Assembly: GCA_040385525.1 (NCBI GenBank)
Contig: JAZKHE010000004.1
Coordinates: 310,001 to 374,000, forward strand
Length of the DNA stretch: 64,000 nt
From: JAZKHE01 sp040385525
Lineage (GTDB): Bacteria > Bacteroidota > Bacteroidia > UBA4408
Reading direction: 5' to 3'
Position numbers and translations under genes: made by a program. Under the pieces are notes generated by a model. It did not search any database, was not told the DNA's origin, and saw only the letters and a list, made by a program, of their open reading frames with translations. This document shows, piece after piece, positions 52,390 to 59,607 of the stretch; position 1 is the first letter of the stretch; every line of letters starts with the position of its first letter.

Positions 52390-53793
52390 CTAAATATGAA
52401 TTGCTCTTTTATCTGTTGCGTCTAAACAAGCTTCTCTAAATGATTCGGTAAAGGTTGGATGCGCATGACTCATACGTGCAATATCTTCTGCACTTGCTCT
52501 AAATTCCATTGCTACAACTGCTTCTGCAATCATATCAGCAACTCTCGGTCCAATCATATGTACACCTAAAATTTCGTCGGTTGTGCTGTCTGCTAATACT
52601 TTTATTACACCATCGGTATCCATGCTTGCGCGAGCTCTTCCGCTTGCTTTAAATGGAAACGAACCTACTTTGTATTTTTTTCCTTGCTCTTTTAATTGTT
52701 CTTCGGTATAACCTACACTTGCCACTTCTGGCCAAGTATAAACTACTCCAGGAATTAAATTGTAATTAATATGTGGTTTTTGTCCAGCTATAACTTCAGC
52801 AACAAATGTTCCTTCTTCTTCTGCTTTGTGCGCTAACATTGCTCCTTTTACAACATCGCCAATTGCGTATATACCCGGAACGCTAGTTTCTAAATGGTCG
52901 TTTACTTCTACTTTACCACGAGCATCTGTTTTTAAACCAATTTTTTCTAATCCCAACTTATCTGTATATGCTTTTCTTCCAACTGCTACTATGCAATAAT
53001 CGCCTTTAAATTCAACTTCTTCACCTTTTGCATTTTCTACTTTTACAATAACTTCTTTTCCTTTTGTTACAGCACTTTTTACTTTATGGCTTAAGAAAAA
53101 TTCCATTCCTAATTTAGTCAACGACTTCTGTAACTCTTTGCCCATGGTGCTATCCATAGTTCCAATAATTGACGGAGCAAATTCTATAACCGAAACTTTA
53201 GAACCAATACGCGCAAAAACTGAACCTAGTTCTAAGCCAATTACACCACCACCAATTACAATTAAATGTTTAGGAATATCTGTTAAGTTTAATGCTTCTG
53301 TTGAAGTAATAACTCTTTTTTTATCGATTTCAATTCCTGGTAAAGTACTCGGTTTTGAACCCGTTGCAATAATTGTTTTTGATGTTTCTAATTGTTCAAC
53401 AGAACCATCTTCTTTAGTTACATCAATTATATTTTTTGTGTTGAACGAACCCATTCCTGTGTAAACATCAACTTTGTTTTTTTTCATTAAAAACTGAATG
53501 CCCGCAACAGTTTGAGAAATTACCTCGTCTTTACGTTTTATCATTTGAGGTAAATTTACTTTCACATCTTTTACATCAATTCCATGTTCTTTAAAAGTAT
53601 GTGTTGCGTTATGATAATGTTCTGACGAATCTAATAATGCTTTTGAAGGAATACATCCAACATTTAAACAAGTACCACCTAATGTTTTATATTTTTCAAT
53701 TAAGGCAACTTTCATACCCAATTGTGCACATCTTATTGCGCCAACATATCCACCAGGACCTGCTCCAATTATTACAACGTCATACTTTTTCAT
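52390..53793 (-). CDS. lpdA: Dihydrolipoyl dehydrogenase
   Basis: A 467-aa pyridine nucleotide-disulphide oxidoreductase, the E3 component shared by pyruvate and 2-oxoglutarate dehydrogenase complexes. FAD loop VVIIGAGPGGYVGAI (~6-20), the redox-active disulphide GGTCLNVGCIPSK (~39-51), NAD loop VIGGGVIGLELGSV (~179-192), FAD-contact GIYAIGDV (~307-314) and the C-terminal catalytic dyad HAHPTFTESF (~443-452) are all in place. Length is standard. It has its own promoter box and terminator. Confidence 0.97.
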   Translation of the reverse strand: MKKYDVVIIGAGPGGYVGAIRCAQLGMKVALIEKYKTLGGTCLNVGCIPSKALLDSSEHYHNATHTFKEHGIDVKDVKVNLPQMIKRKDEVISQTVAGIQFLMKKNKVDVYTGMGSFNTKNIIDVTKEDGSVEQLETSKTIIATGSKPSTLPGIEIDKKRVITSTEALNLTDIPKHLIVIGGGVIGLELGSVFARIGSKVSVIEFAPSIIGTMDSTMGKELQKSLTKLGMEFFLSHKVKSAVTKGKEVIVKVENAKGEEVEFKGDYCIVAVGRKAYTDKLGLEKIGLKTDARGKVEVNDHLETSVPGIYAIGDVVKGAMLAHKAEEEGTFVAEVIAGQKPHINYNLIPGVVYTWPEVASVGYTEEQLKEQGKKYKVGSFPFKASGRARASMDTDGVIKVLADSTTDEILGVHMIGPRVADMIAEAVVAMEFRASAEDIARMSHAHPTFTESFREACLDATDKRAIHI

Positions 53794-53820
53794 AATTAAT
53801 TTTTTAAAGTTTTACGGCTA

Positions 53821-53828
53821 CAAAGTTA
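53821..53828 (-). promoter_or_regulatory. -7 box of lpdA
   Basis: On the minus strand TAACTTTG is a perfect TAnnTTTG match 28 nt before the ATG. It touches the lnt stop region, so lpdA is separately promoted. Confidence 0.45.
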
Positions 53829-55433
53829 TTGTTTTTTAAAGAATTTTAAGAGTTTAAACCCTATTAATGCAAGTAAGCCCAAAACGCTTGCTAATTGTGC
53901 CGATTTACCAATTATATCGCCTGTTTTTGTAAACAAAGTGGTTTCGGTATTGGCTAAAATTGTTTCGGTAATTACTGCTTCTTGCCACCAAGCTGTTGGC
54001 TGACTTATATCGCCACGCTGATTAATAAATGCAGAAACTCCTGTGTTGGCAGAACGTGCAATGCTTCTTCTGTTTTCTATAGCGCGTAATTTTGCATACG
54101 CTAAATGTTGTTTGTAGCCGGGTGTATCGTCCCACCAACCATCGTTAGTAATTATAAATAATAAGTTGGCGCCGTTGCGCACGTATTCGCTAACGTAATC
54201 AGCATACACCGACTCGTAACAAATAATGGGTGCTACTTTTGTGTTTTTATCTTTGGCTAAAAAAACTTCTCTATCGTCTTGCATACCCAAACTACCGCTT
54301 GTACCGCCTAACTCCAAAGCAAATTTTTCGAACAATTTAAAAAAAGCAGGAAAAGGCATTTTTTCTACACCGGGCACTAAACGAGATTTGTGATAGGCTT
54401 GTACTTTTTGAACACCATCAATTTGCAAAGCTGTGTTATACGATTCGTAAAATTTGCCGCTTCGTCCATATTTGCGTTTTGTTGGCGACATTTTTTCGCC
54501 ATCTTGATACATGTACATAGTTGAAGCGCCAATTACAATATTCATTTTTGGATATTGTTTTACAAACGAATCTAACAGCACAATAGAGTAATCTTCGTTC
54601 ATTTCATTTTCCCAAATATTATCTACAATTGCGGTTTCGGGTCCAACTAAATAGGTTGAATTACTTGTAAGTTGTGTACTTGCAATTTGCATTAATTTTT
54701 GCAATTGCTCATCGCTTGTCATACCGCTAAACTTTTCGTTATACGGATCAATATTGGGCTGTACAATTGTTATTTGATGAGGCTTTCCTTTTTGTTCGTA
54801 ATTAAAATACATTACATAACTCAACGTAATAGGAACTATAATAAAAAGCAAAAACAAAGCAATTGGCTTAGTTAATTCTTTAAGTGATTTTTGAGAATCA
54901 ACAATTTTAAATAAAAACACATTACTTAACAATACCCACAACGAACCACCCGAAAAACCAGTAAACTCGTACCACTGAATCCATTGGTGATTAGCTGCAA
55001 AACCATTTCCTAAAGTTAGCCAAGGCCAAGTTAAATCCCAGTATTGATGATAATATTCAAACCCCAACCAAAAAACTACAAAAGCAGCTAAACCTAAATT
55101 TACAGTTGTGTTTTTTGCTACTATACGCGATAACAAAAGTATTAAAGCCATAATAATACTGTTGGTAACAATTGCCATGGCTGCACCACCAAACGAAGCA
55201 AAATAAACCCACCAGGTTACACCTAAATTCCAAACAAAAACGGTGATAAAACTATAAAAGAAAAAATGTTTGTTTTTGTATTTTTCGGGTTGTTGCAACA
55301 TACGATTGCCAGCTACCAATAGCGGAACCCAAGCCAAGAATAACAAAGGCGAAAAACCATTTACTGGCCAAGCTGCAGTTAATAGCAAACCGCTTAACAA
55401 CATTAAAACAAATAGTGGAAGTTTTTTAAGCAT
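53826..55433 (-). CDS. lnt: Apolipoprotein N-acyltransferase
   Basis: A 535-aa inner-membrane enzyme that N-acylates lipoproteins in the third step of lipoprotein maturation. About eight N-terminal helices precede a nitrilase domain (~220-505). The catalytic triad is visible: Glu in VGPETAIV (~265-272), Lys in AYHKSRLVPGVEKMP and Cys in APIICYESVYADY. Its presence fits the lipoproteins found nearby. A -7 box lies 18 nt upstream of the ATG. Confidence 0.94.
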   Translation of the reverse strand: MLKKLPLFVLMLLSGLLLTAAWPVNGFSPLLFLAWVPLLVAGNRMLQQPEKYKNKHFFFYSFITVFVWNLGVTWWVYFASFGGAAMAIVTNSIIMALILLLSRIVAKNTTVNLGLAAFVVFWLGFEYYHQYWDLTWPWLTLGNGFAANHQWIQWYEFTGFSGGSLWVLLSNVFLFKIVDSQKSLKELTKPIALFLLFIIVPITLSYVMYFNYEQKGKPHQITIVQPNIDPYNEKFSGMTSDEQLQKLMQIASTQLTSNSTYLVGPETAIVDNIWENEMNEDYSIVLLDSFVKQYPKMNIVIGASTMYMYQDGEKMSPTKRKYGRSGKFYESYNTALQIDGVQKVQAYHKSRLVPGVEKMPFPAFFKLFEKFALELGGTSGSLGMQDDREVFLAKDKNTKVAPIICYESVYADYVSEYVRNGANLLFIITNDGWWDDTPGYKQHLAYAKLRAIENRRSIARSANTGVSAFINQRGDISQPTAWWQEAVITETILANTETTLFTKTGDIIGKSAQLASVLGLLALIGFKLLKFFKKQ

Positions 55434-55450
55434 AAAATGTATATCTGCAA

Positions 55451-55458
55451 CAAAAATA
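55451..55458 (-). promoter_or_regulatory. -7 box of lnt
   Basis: On the minus strand TATTTTTG, a perfect TAnnTTTG match, lies 18 nt before the lnt ATG. Confidence 0.45.
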
Positions 55459-55519
55459 CTATTTTAAATAACTTGTTTTCTTGTTGATACAAAAACATTA
55501 ATAATATAAGTAAGTCTTG

Positions 55520-55653
55520 ACCATATAGGAACATAGAAAATTACGCGCTGCTAATAAAACAGAGAGTACATAGTATTTTTCGCAATGCGAAAAACTATTT
55601 TAAACTTTTATACTACTTGTTATTAATACAATAAACCTATGTACCTATGTGGT
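55520..55653. repeat. ACCACATAG-bounded hairpin element, copy 1
   Basis: The 134-bp element has 17-nt inverted ends ACCATATAGGAACATAG (55520-55536) and CTATGTACCTATGTGGT (55637-55653), with 2 mismatches. Inside is a second hairpin, TTTTTCGC-AAT-GCGAAAAA, near 55576-55594. There is no ORF. The rest of the 289-nt gap (55434-55519 and 55654-55722) holds only the lnt promoter box and AT-rich DNA. Confidence 0.7.
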
Positions 55654-55722
55654 GAAAAAACTAGCAGTAACGACAAGTAGCAAAGCATTTGTTTATTCAC
55701 CAATAAATGATGAACTTGCAGT

Positions 55723-56244
55723 ATGATTTTAAAACTAAACCGAAACAAAATATTACTTGCTTTTATTGCCATAGTTGCAGTTTATTTTGTTTTGTATAAC
55801 TACAATCAGCTTAAAGACACAAAAACAGCTGAAGGCATTGTAGCAGAAAAATACATTGTTACCAATTTTGACAAACAACAAGGTGCGCAAACCTATTTAG
55901 ACGACAGCAAAATTTATAATATTATAATTTATCCTTCGCCGACTAGCAATAGTATTGAAGCAACTGCAATACACTCAGAAGAAAATTTTGAAACGGGCAA
56001 AACGATACCCATTCGGTATTACGAAAGCAAAGATAAAAACGAAATAATTTATACGTTTTGGTCGTTTTGGTTTACGAGTATTGTAACCAGCCTTATAATT
56101 GTTGTGGTTATTTTAGCCTTTACATTTAGTTTTATAGATGCCAACGAAATTATTTTATTGCAATTAGGCAAAGGCGGTTTACGTTTAACAAAAAACAATA
56201 ACAAAGTACAAACTAAAACAGAGGTAGTGAAGTTGGAGGGGTAA
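55723..56244 (+). CDS. Two-helix membrane protein, unknown
   Basis: A 173-aa protein with an N-terminal helix (ILLAFIAIVAVYFVLY, ~10-25), an ~85-residue exported domain (with NIIIYPSPTSNS and IPIRYYESKDKNEII) and a second helix (FTSIVTSLIIVVVILAFTFSF, ~117-137), then a short cytosolic tail. The topology resembles DUF3592-like proteins, a weak match. No operon partners. Confidence 0.65.
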   Translation: MILKLNRNKILLAFIAIVAVYFVLYNYNQLKDTKTAEGIVAEKYIVTNFDKQQGAQTYLDDSKIYNIIIYPSPTSNSIEATAIHSEENFETGKTIPIRYYESKDKNEIIYTFWSFWFTSIVTSLIIVVVILAFTFSFIDANEIILLQLGKGGLRLTKNNNKVQTKTEVVKLEG

Positions 56245-56275
56245 AATTTTTAAATTTTATTAATTATAAAAAGAA

Positions 56276-56283
56276 TATATTTG
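56276..56283 (+). promoter_or_regulatory. -7 box upstream of 56316 gene
   Basis: TATATTTG matches TAnnTTTG exactly, 33 nt before the ATG; it fits the short gap after the previous gene. Confidence 0.35.
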
Positions 56284-56315
56284 TTTAAAAATTAAGCATA
56301 AATTATTTGGCGATA

Positions 56316-56711
56316 ATGCACGAACCATACGAAAACCGTTTAAATCATAAAGCAGACTTTAGAGTAAAATATAAATTCAGAAGTCAAGAAGATGGTGGTA
56401 GGAAAACAGGTAATCCATTCCAAGGAATTCGTTGTGATTTTTCTTATTCTGGAGAATCCGAAAACAAAATGTATATGATATGGCCAGAATTTGAAGATAA
56501 TGAAGGAAATGTTATATTGTATAATGACAAATCAGTACCCAATTCAGGTACTGCAAGAATGTGGATTATTAACAATGAAATGAGACCTTTTCATTACGAC
56601 AAAATTAAAGTTGGAGTAAAAGGGAATTTCAGAGAGGGTGCAATATATTCAGCAGATTGTGAGGTAATTGAAGAATTAGATTTAAAAATTAACCCCACGA
56701 AAAACAAATAA
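56316..56711 (+). CDS. Small soluble protein, EF-Tu-domain-like
   Basis: A 131-aa protein from ATG 56316. The pattern KADFRVKYKFRSQEDGGRKTG (first strand and a GGRK turn), then GIRCDFSYSG, MIWPEFEDNEGN, GTARMWIINN and GVKGNFREGA resembles the free-standing beta-barrel proteins related to EF-Tu domain III. The assignment rests on motif order only and is moderate to weak. No neighbour suggests a role. Confidence 0.6.
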   Translation: MHEPYENRLNHKADFRVKYKFRSQEDGGRKTGNPFQGIRCDFSYSGESENKMYMIWPEFEDNEGNVILYNDKSVPNSGTARMWIINNEMRPFHYDKIKVGVKGNFREGAIYSADCEVIEELDLKINPTKNK

Positions 56712-56780
56712 CTTTTACCTCACTTAGCATAGTTTTTAACTTCGCTTTAGGAGAAAAAAAGATTTAACAAATTATAAAAA

Positions 56781-57095
56781 ATGTTACGCTTAATATTCAA
56801 ATTAATTTTCCTTTCTTTTATAGTTAACTCTTGTATTGTTAAAAACCAGACTCGAGGAATAAAACACCCTAAATACTGTGACAAAAACCATTTGTTGACA
56901 GGAAAAAAAGCAATTGTAAAAACAGTTTATGGTAAGCTAAAAAATCAATCAGACGCTGACTTTCCTTATGCGAGAAAACGCCATGCAATGGGCTGTTTAA
57001 GACCAATATGGCCAGTTTATAGGTTAGCGAAAATTTATACTTGTGATAGTTGTACTGTAAAATTCAAGTCGATTGCCTCTAAAAAAGTTGATTAA
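56781..57095 (+). CDS. Small lipoprotein, unknown
   Basis: A 104-aa protein with an N-terminal hydrophobic stretch and lipobox-like FIVNSC (Cys ~18), then a basic domain with four further Cys residues, including CDKNH and YTCDSC. The Cys pattern may bind metal or form disulphides. Not recognised. A TAACTTCG box-like sequence lies about 40 nt upstream (~56739). Confidence 0.6.
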   Translation: MLRLIFKLIFLSFIVNSCIVKNQTRGIKHPKYCDKNHLLTGKKAIVKTVYGKLKNQSDADFPYARKRHAMGCLRPIWPVYRLAKIYTCDSCTVKFKSIASKKVD

Positions 57096-57181
57096 ACCTC
57101 CCTCAGCTTAATTGCCAAAACGCAGTAAACTGAAAAATTACAAGAAATTATTTTGTATTTTATTTAATCGTTATTTACAAA

Positions 57182-57313
57182 CTAGTTTTGTTTAAACTTC
57201 GATTTAATATTAGAAAATATTTTTTTGAAAAAAACATATACTTTTTTAAAACCTAAAAACACTGATAGTTCAACGAGTGCGCTTAAAATACTTTCAATTA
57301 TAAATTCAAACAT
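57182..57313 (-). CDS. 43-aa membrane peptide downstream of DUF2179 gene
   Basis: ATG 57313 opens 1 nt after the stop of the DUF2179 gene, and the ORF runs 43 codons to TAG at 57184-57182. The product has an amphipathic or membrane helix (MFEFIIESILSALVELSVFLGF) and a strongly basic C-terminus (KKIFSNIKSKFKQN). Tight spacing suggests translational coupling. No family is recognised; it could be a small accessory membrane peptide, or a chance ORF. Confidence 0.5.
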   Translation of the reverse strand: MFEFIIESILSALVELSVFLGFKKVYVFFKKIFSNIKSKFKQN

Positions 57314-57314
57314 T

Positions 57315-57902
57315 CTACTTCCCTTTTCGCAATGGAAAAATCATATCCATATATTTTACTTTGGAGTTGCGCTCGTAGGATGATGGAATCAATTGCGCTT
57401 CTTTTATATCTTCTACCGAATAAAAAGAATTTGGATTATAAATATTGAGCAATATAATTACGTTTTTTACTTCTTTACGCTTTACAATCGTTAATATCAT
57501 TTTTACAGGTCCGCGGCTACCTTGCCCATCAAACATAGTAAAACCATAGTTTGCTTTCTTTAAAGCTTCTACAAGTTCATCACAAGCTTGATTGGTTACA
57601 ATACGAATTACTTGTGTGCCAAAAGCTAATTTTTCTTCAATAGTTAAACCCAAATAACTGCCCATGGCATAGCCACCAGCCCAGCCCACATAACACATTA
57701 CGTTGTTTAAGTTTTTCATAATTTGGCTAATGGCAATTAACCAAATCAACACTTCAACAAAACCAATAAAAGGTACAATTTTTTTAAATCCTTTAGATGC
57801 CAACACCCCACGCAGAGTTCCTAAACTCACATCGCACATTCTTGCTAAAAAAATAAGAAGTGGAAATACTACCCAGTTATAAATATCTTCGTTAATGGTC
57901 AT
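57315..57902 (-). CDS. DUF2179/UPF0316 membrane protein
   Basis: A 195-aa protein of the DUF2179-containing UPF0316 group. It has three N-terminal helices with VFPLLIFLARMCDVSLGTLRG (~12-32), FIGFVEVLIWLIAISQIM (~45-62) and a glycine-rich third (YVGWAGGYAMGSYLG), then a cytosolic DUF2179 domain (~105-195) with LTIVKRKEVKNVI. Function unknown in this phylum. A -7 box lies 17 nt upstream. Confidence 0.87.
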   Translation of the reverse strand: MTINEDIYNWVVFPLLIFLARMCDVSLGTLRGVLASKGFKKIVPFIGFVEVLIWLIAISQIMKNLNNVMCYVGWAGGYAMGSYLGLTIEEKLAFGTQVIRIVTNQACDELVEALKKANYGFTMFDGQGSRGPVKMILTIVKRKEVKNVIILLNIYNPNSFYSVEDIKEAQLIPSSYERNSKVKYMDMIFPLRKGK

Positions 57903-57918
57903 AATGTAATTTCAACCG

Positions 57919-57926
57919 CAAATTTA
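57919..57926 (-). promoter_or_regulatory. -7 box of the DUF2179 gene
   Basis: On the minus strand TAAATTTG (57926-57919) matches TAnnTTTG, 17 nt before the ATG; a TTG (57953-57951) lies 24 nt upstream, slightly far. Confidence 0.45.
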
Positions 57927-58007
57927 AAGTATCTAATTCATAAAATGATACAAATTAGAAGTAAAAGATATACGAAGTGAAATAACTAGCGCTGCACTTG
58001 CATTTTA

Positions 58008-58132
58008 ACCACATAGAAACATAGAAGGAAAACTCACACAATAAAAGCTACGCATAGTTTATTGAAGCATGGCTTCAATGCTTTGTGAAACTTTAAAAAC
58101 TTAAACAATCTATATCTATGTAACTATGTGGT
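58008..58132. repeat. ACCACATAG-bounded hairpin element, copy 2
   Basis: The 125-bp element has 18-nt inverted ends ACCACATAGAAACATAGA (58008-58025) and TCTATGTAACTATGTGGT (58115-58132) with 2 mismatches. An internal hairpin ATTGAAGC-ATG-GCTTCAAT sits at 58061-58079. It matches copy 1 in ends and layout but not in the middle. The remaining parts of the 325-nt gap (57903-58007, 58133-58227) hold promoter boxes only. Confidence 0.7.
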
Positions 58133-58204
58133 AAAAAATTAACTCATAATACAAGTAATTAAGAAAAACATGCACGAAATAAGTTCTATACAAATCTGTT
58201 TTAC

Positions 58205-58212
58205 TATTTTTG
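58205..58212 (+). promoter_or_regulatory. -7 box of the 58228 gene
   Basis: TATTTTTG matches TAnnTTTG exactly, 16 nt before the ATG. Confidence 0.45.
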
Positions 58213-58227
58213 CAAAAACTTTTAACC

Positions 58228-58764
58228 ATGAACGAAACGGAAGACAACGGCGATTTATTTGAATACACTAAAGATTTGAATGAGTTAAAAAATAAATTGT
58301 TCGACCCTGAGCAATACAGCACCCTTATTGTTGCTAACGAAGGTGAGTTAGAAGGTGGTTTTGATAAGTTTTTTGCTTTTGTTTCGAGTAGAGAAAACAT
58401 CGATTTTAAAGAAGATGCTTTGGCTATTTTTAAACAAGAAGTGAGTATTGAAGCTGTTATTGATTTTTTAAATACCGAAACCGACGAGAAAAAACGCGCG
58501 CAGATACTTTGCACCGTTTGGGAAGCTGGTTTAGATGCTACCAAACATATTCCGTATTGGGTTGATTGTGCTATAAAAGGTTCGTTTGAAGAGTGTATTG
58601 AAGTGCTTTCGATTATTGAAAATATTGAAACAACTTTAGATACTAAAGAAATGGAAGCGCAACAACAAAAACTAAATGCAGTAAAAAATTTAGATGAAAA
58701 TGCTGATAAATCTGGATTATTAGATGCTTTAGAAGGTGCTTTGGATTTTTTAAAAACGTACTAG
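58228..58764 (+). CDS. Soluble acidic protein, unknown
   Basis: A 178-aa protein from ATG 58228; the longer TTG frame from 58210 would overlap the promoter box. It is acidic and predicted mostly helical, with NETEDNGDLFEYTKDLNEL at the start, repeated Lys/Glu segments, and EAGLDATKHIPYWVDCAI near 102-119. No signal peptide, membrane helix or known motif. No recognised family. Flanked by repeat elements on both sides. Confidence 0.7.
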   Translation: MNETEDNGDLFEYTKDLNELKNKLFDPEQYSTLIVANEGELEGGFDKFFAFVSSRENIDFKEDALAIFKQEVSIEAVIDFLNTETDEKKRAQILCTVWEAGLDATKHIPYWVDCAIKGSFEECIEVLSIIENIETTLDTKEMEAQQQKLNAVKNLDENADKSGLLDALEGALDFLKTY

Positions 58765-59155
58765 TTATTTAAACATTGTATTCACAATCATAGCACTAAT
58801 TTCATTCACTTAACTAAACAACAAAGCAAGTAAAAGACTGCATTGGCTCTTTACGTTCATTTTTTGTCTTGACACAAAAAACGAACCAAAAAAAGTCAAA
58901 ACAAAACGAACGCCAACACACAAAGCACGTCTGCTCCGCGTTTTGTCAGGCTCACGCTCGCCTCTTGAATTTAAGAATATGCTTCGTTCATAAAGTTTTG
59001 TGGTAAATAGGAGAACTCTCATTAATAATACAATTTACCGAAGTTCCGTAGGAACGAACTATTGGTAGAAAAATTAAGTATTAAAGTAAAGCGCCGTAGG
59101 AGCGAAATATATAAACAACAGAAAAAAAATCAAAACAAAAAATAACGCAGGATAT
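58765..59155. repeat. Gene-free repeat region
   Basis: This 391-nt stretch has no credible gene. It holds a near-perfect hairpin GTTCATTTTTTGT-cttgac-ACAAAAAACGAAC (58855-58867/58874-58886), a more GC-rich segment with ggctcacgctcgcctc (~58948-58965), and two CCGTAGGA elements: GTTCCGTAGGAAC (59043-59055) and GCGCCGTAGGAGC (59091-59103), 48 nt apart and each followed by CGAA..TAT. These resemble dispersed intergenic repeats of Bacteroidota. Confidence 0.65.
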
Positions 59156-59560
59156 TTATCTAAATTGGTATAGCCAATTTACGGCGTCTTCTTCGTTAGC
59201 AAACATTTTTGTGGGTTTTAATGGTTTATCTACCATCATATAAAAATTACCAATAATACGGTGCGCCATCGATTTTAAAACAAATGCTTCTGCTTTAGAA
59301 TATTTTAAGCCTTCGCCTTTTGCCACAAAATCTCTGTTGCTTTGATCGGTAGTAGAATGGTCGCCGGGAACCTTTAAAATTGGATACGATTTACCTTCCA
59401 CCATTTTTTCTAATTCAACAAACCACTCACGGGCTTGTTTTTCAGTAAAATGGGCTTCGGGAGCGTAGTTTATTTGTACAATACCATCGCTACGCAACAT
59501 TATGTCGGAGTGAGATAATGTAACCCTTTTTAAAACCGTTATTTTTTCGTCTAAAACCAT
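59156..59560 (-). CDS. STAS/SpoIIAA-like protein
   Basis: A 134-aa protein with the alternating strand-helix order of a SpoIIAA-like fold: ITVLKRVTLSHSDIMLRSDGIVQINY, AREWFVELEKMV, YPILKVPGDHSTTDQSNRDF, AEAFVLKSMAHRIIGNFYMMV. It is close to DUF7793-type STAS-like proteins. A role in phospho-switch signalling, perhaps with the SpoIIE phosphatases in this window, is speculative because the genes are ~9 kb apart. A full TTG-N19-TATATTTG promoter lies 12 nt upstream. Confidence 0.7.
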   Translation of the reverse strand: MVLDEKITVLKRVTLSHSDIMLRSDGIVQINYAPEAHFTEKQAREWFVELEKMVEGKSYPILKVPGDHSTTDQSNRDFVAKGEGLKYSKAEAFVLKSMAHRIIGNFYMMVDKPLKPTKMFANEEDAVNWLYQFR

Positions 59561-59571
59561 ATTTTATATCA

Positions 59572-59601
59572 CAAATATAGTTTTTTAATCGATTAAAACA
59601 A
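59572..59601 (-). promoter_or_regulatory. Promoter of the STAS-like gene
   Basis: On the minus strand TTG (59601-59599), 19 nt, then TATATTTG (59579-59572). This is the best TTG/TAnnTTTG match in the window. It is 12 nt before the ATG, so the transcript would have a very short leader. Confidence 0.6.
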
Positions 59602-59607
59602 AATAAA

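Noticed and set aside
58765..59155. 70-aa frame at 58810-59022 (-)
   Set aside because: It spans a hairpin and repeat segments, has arginine-rich non-host composition, and shows no start context.
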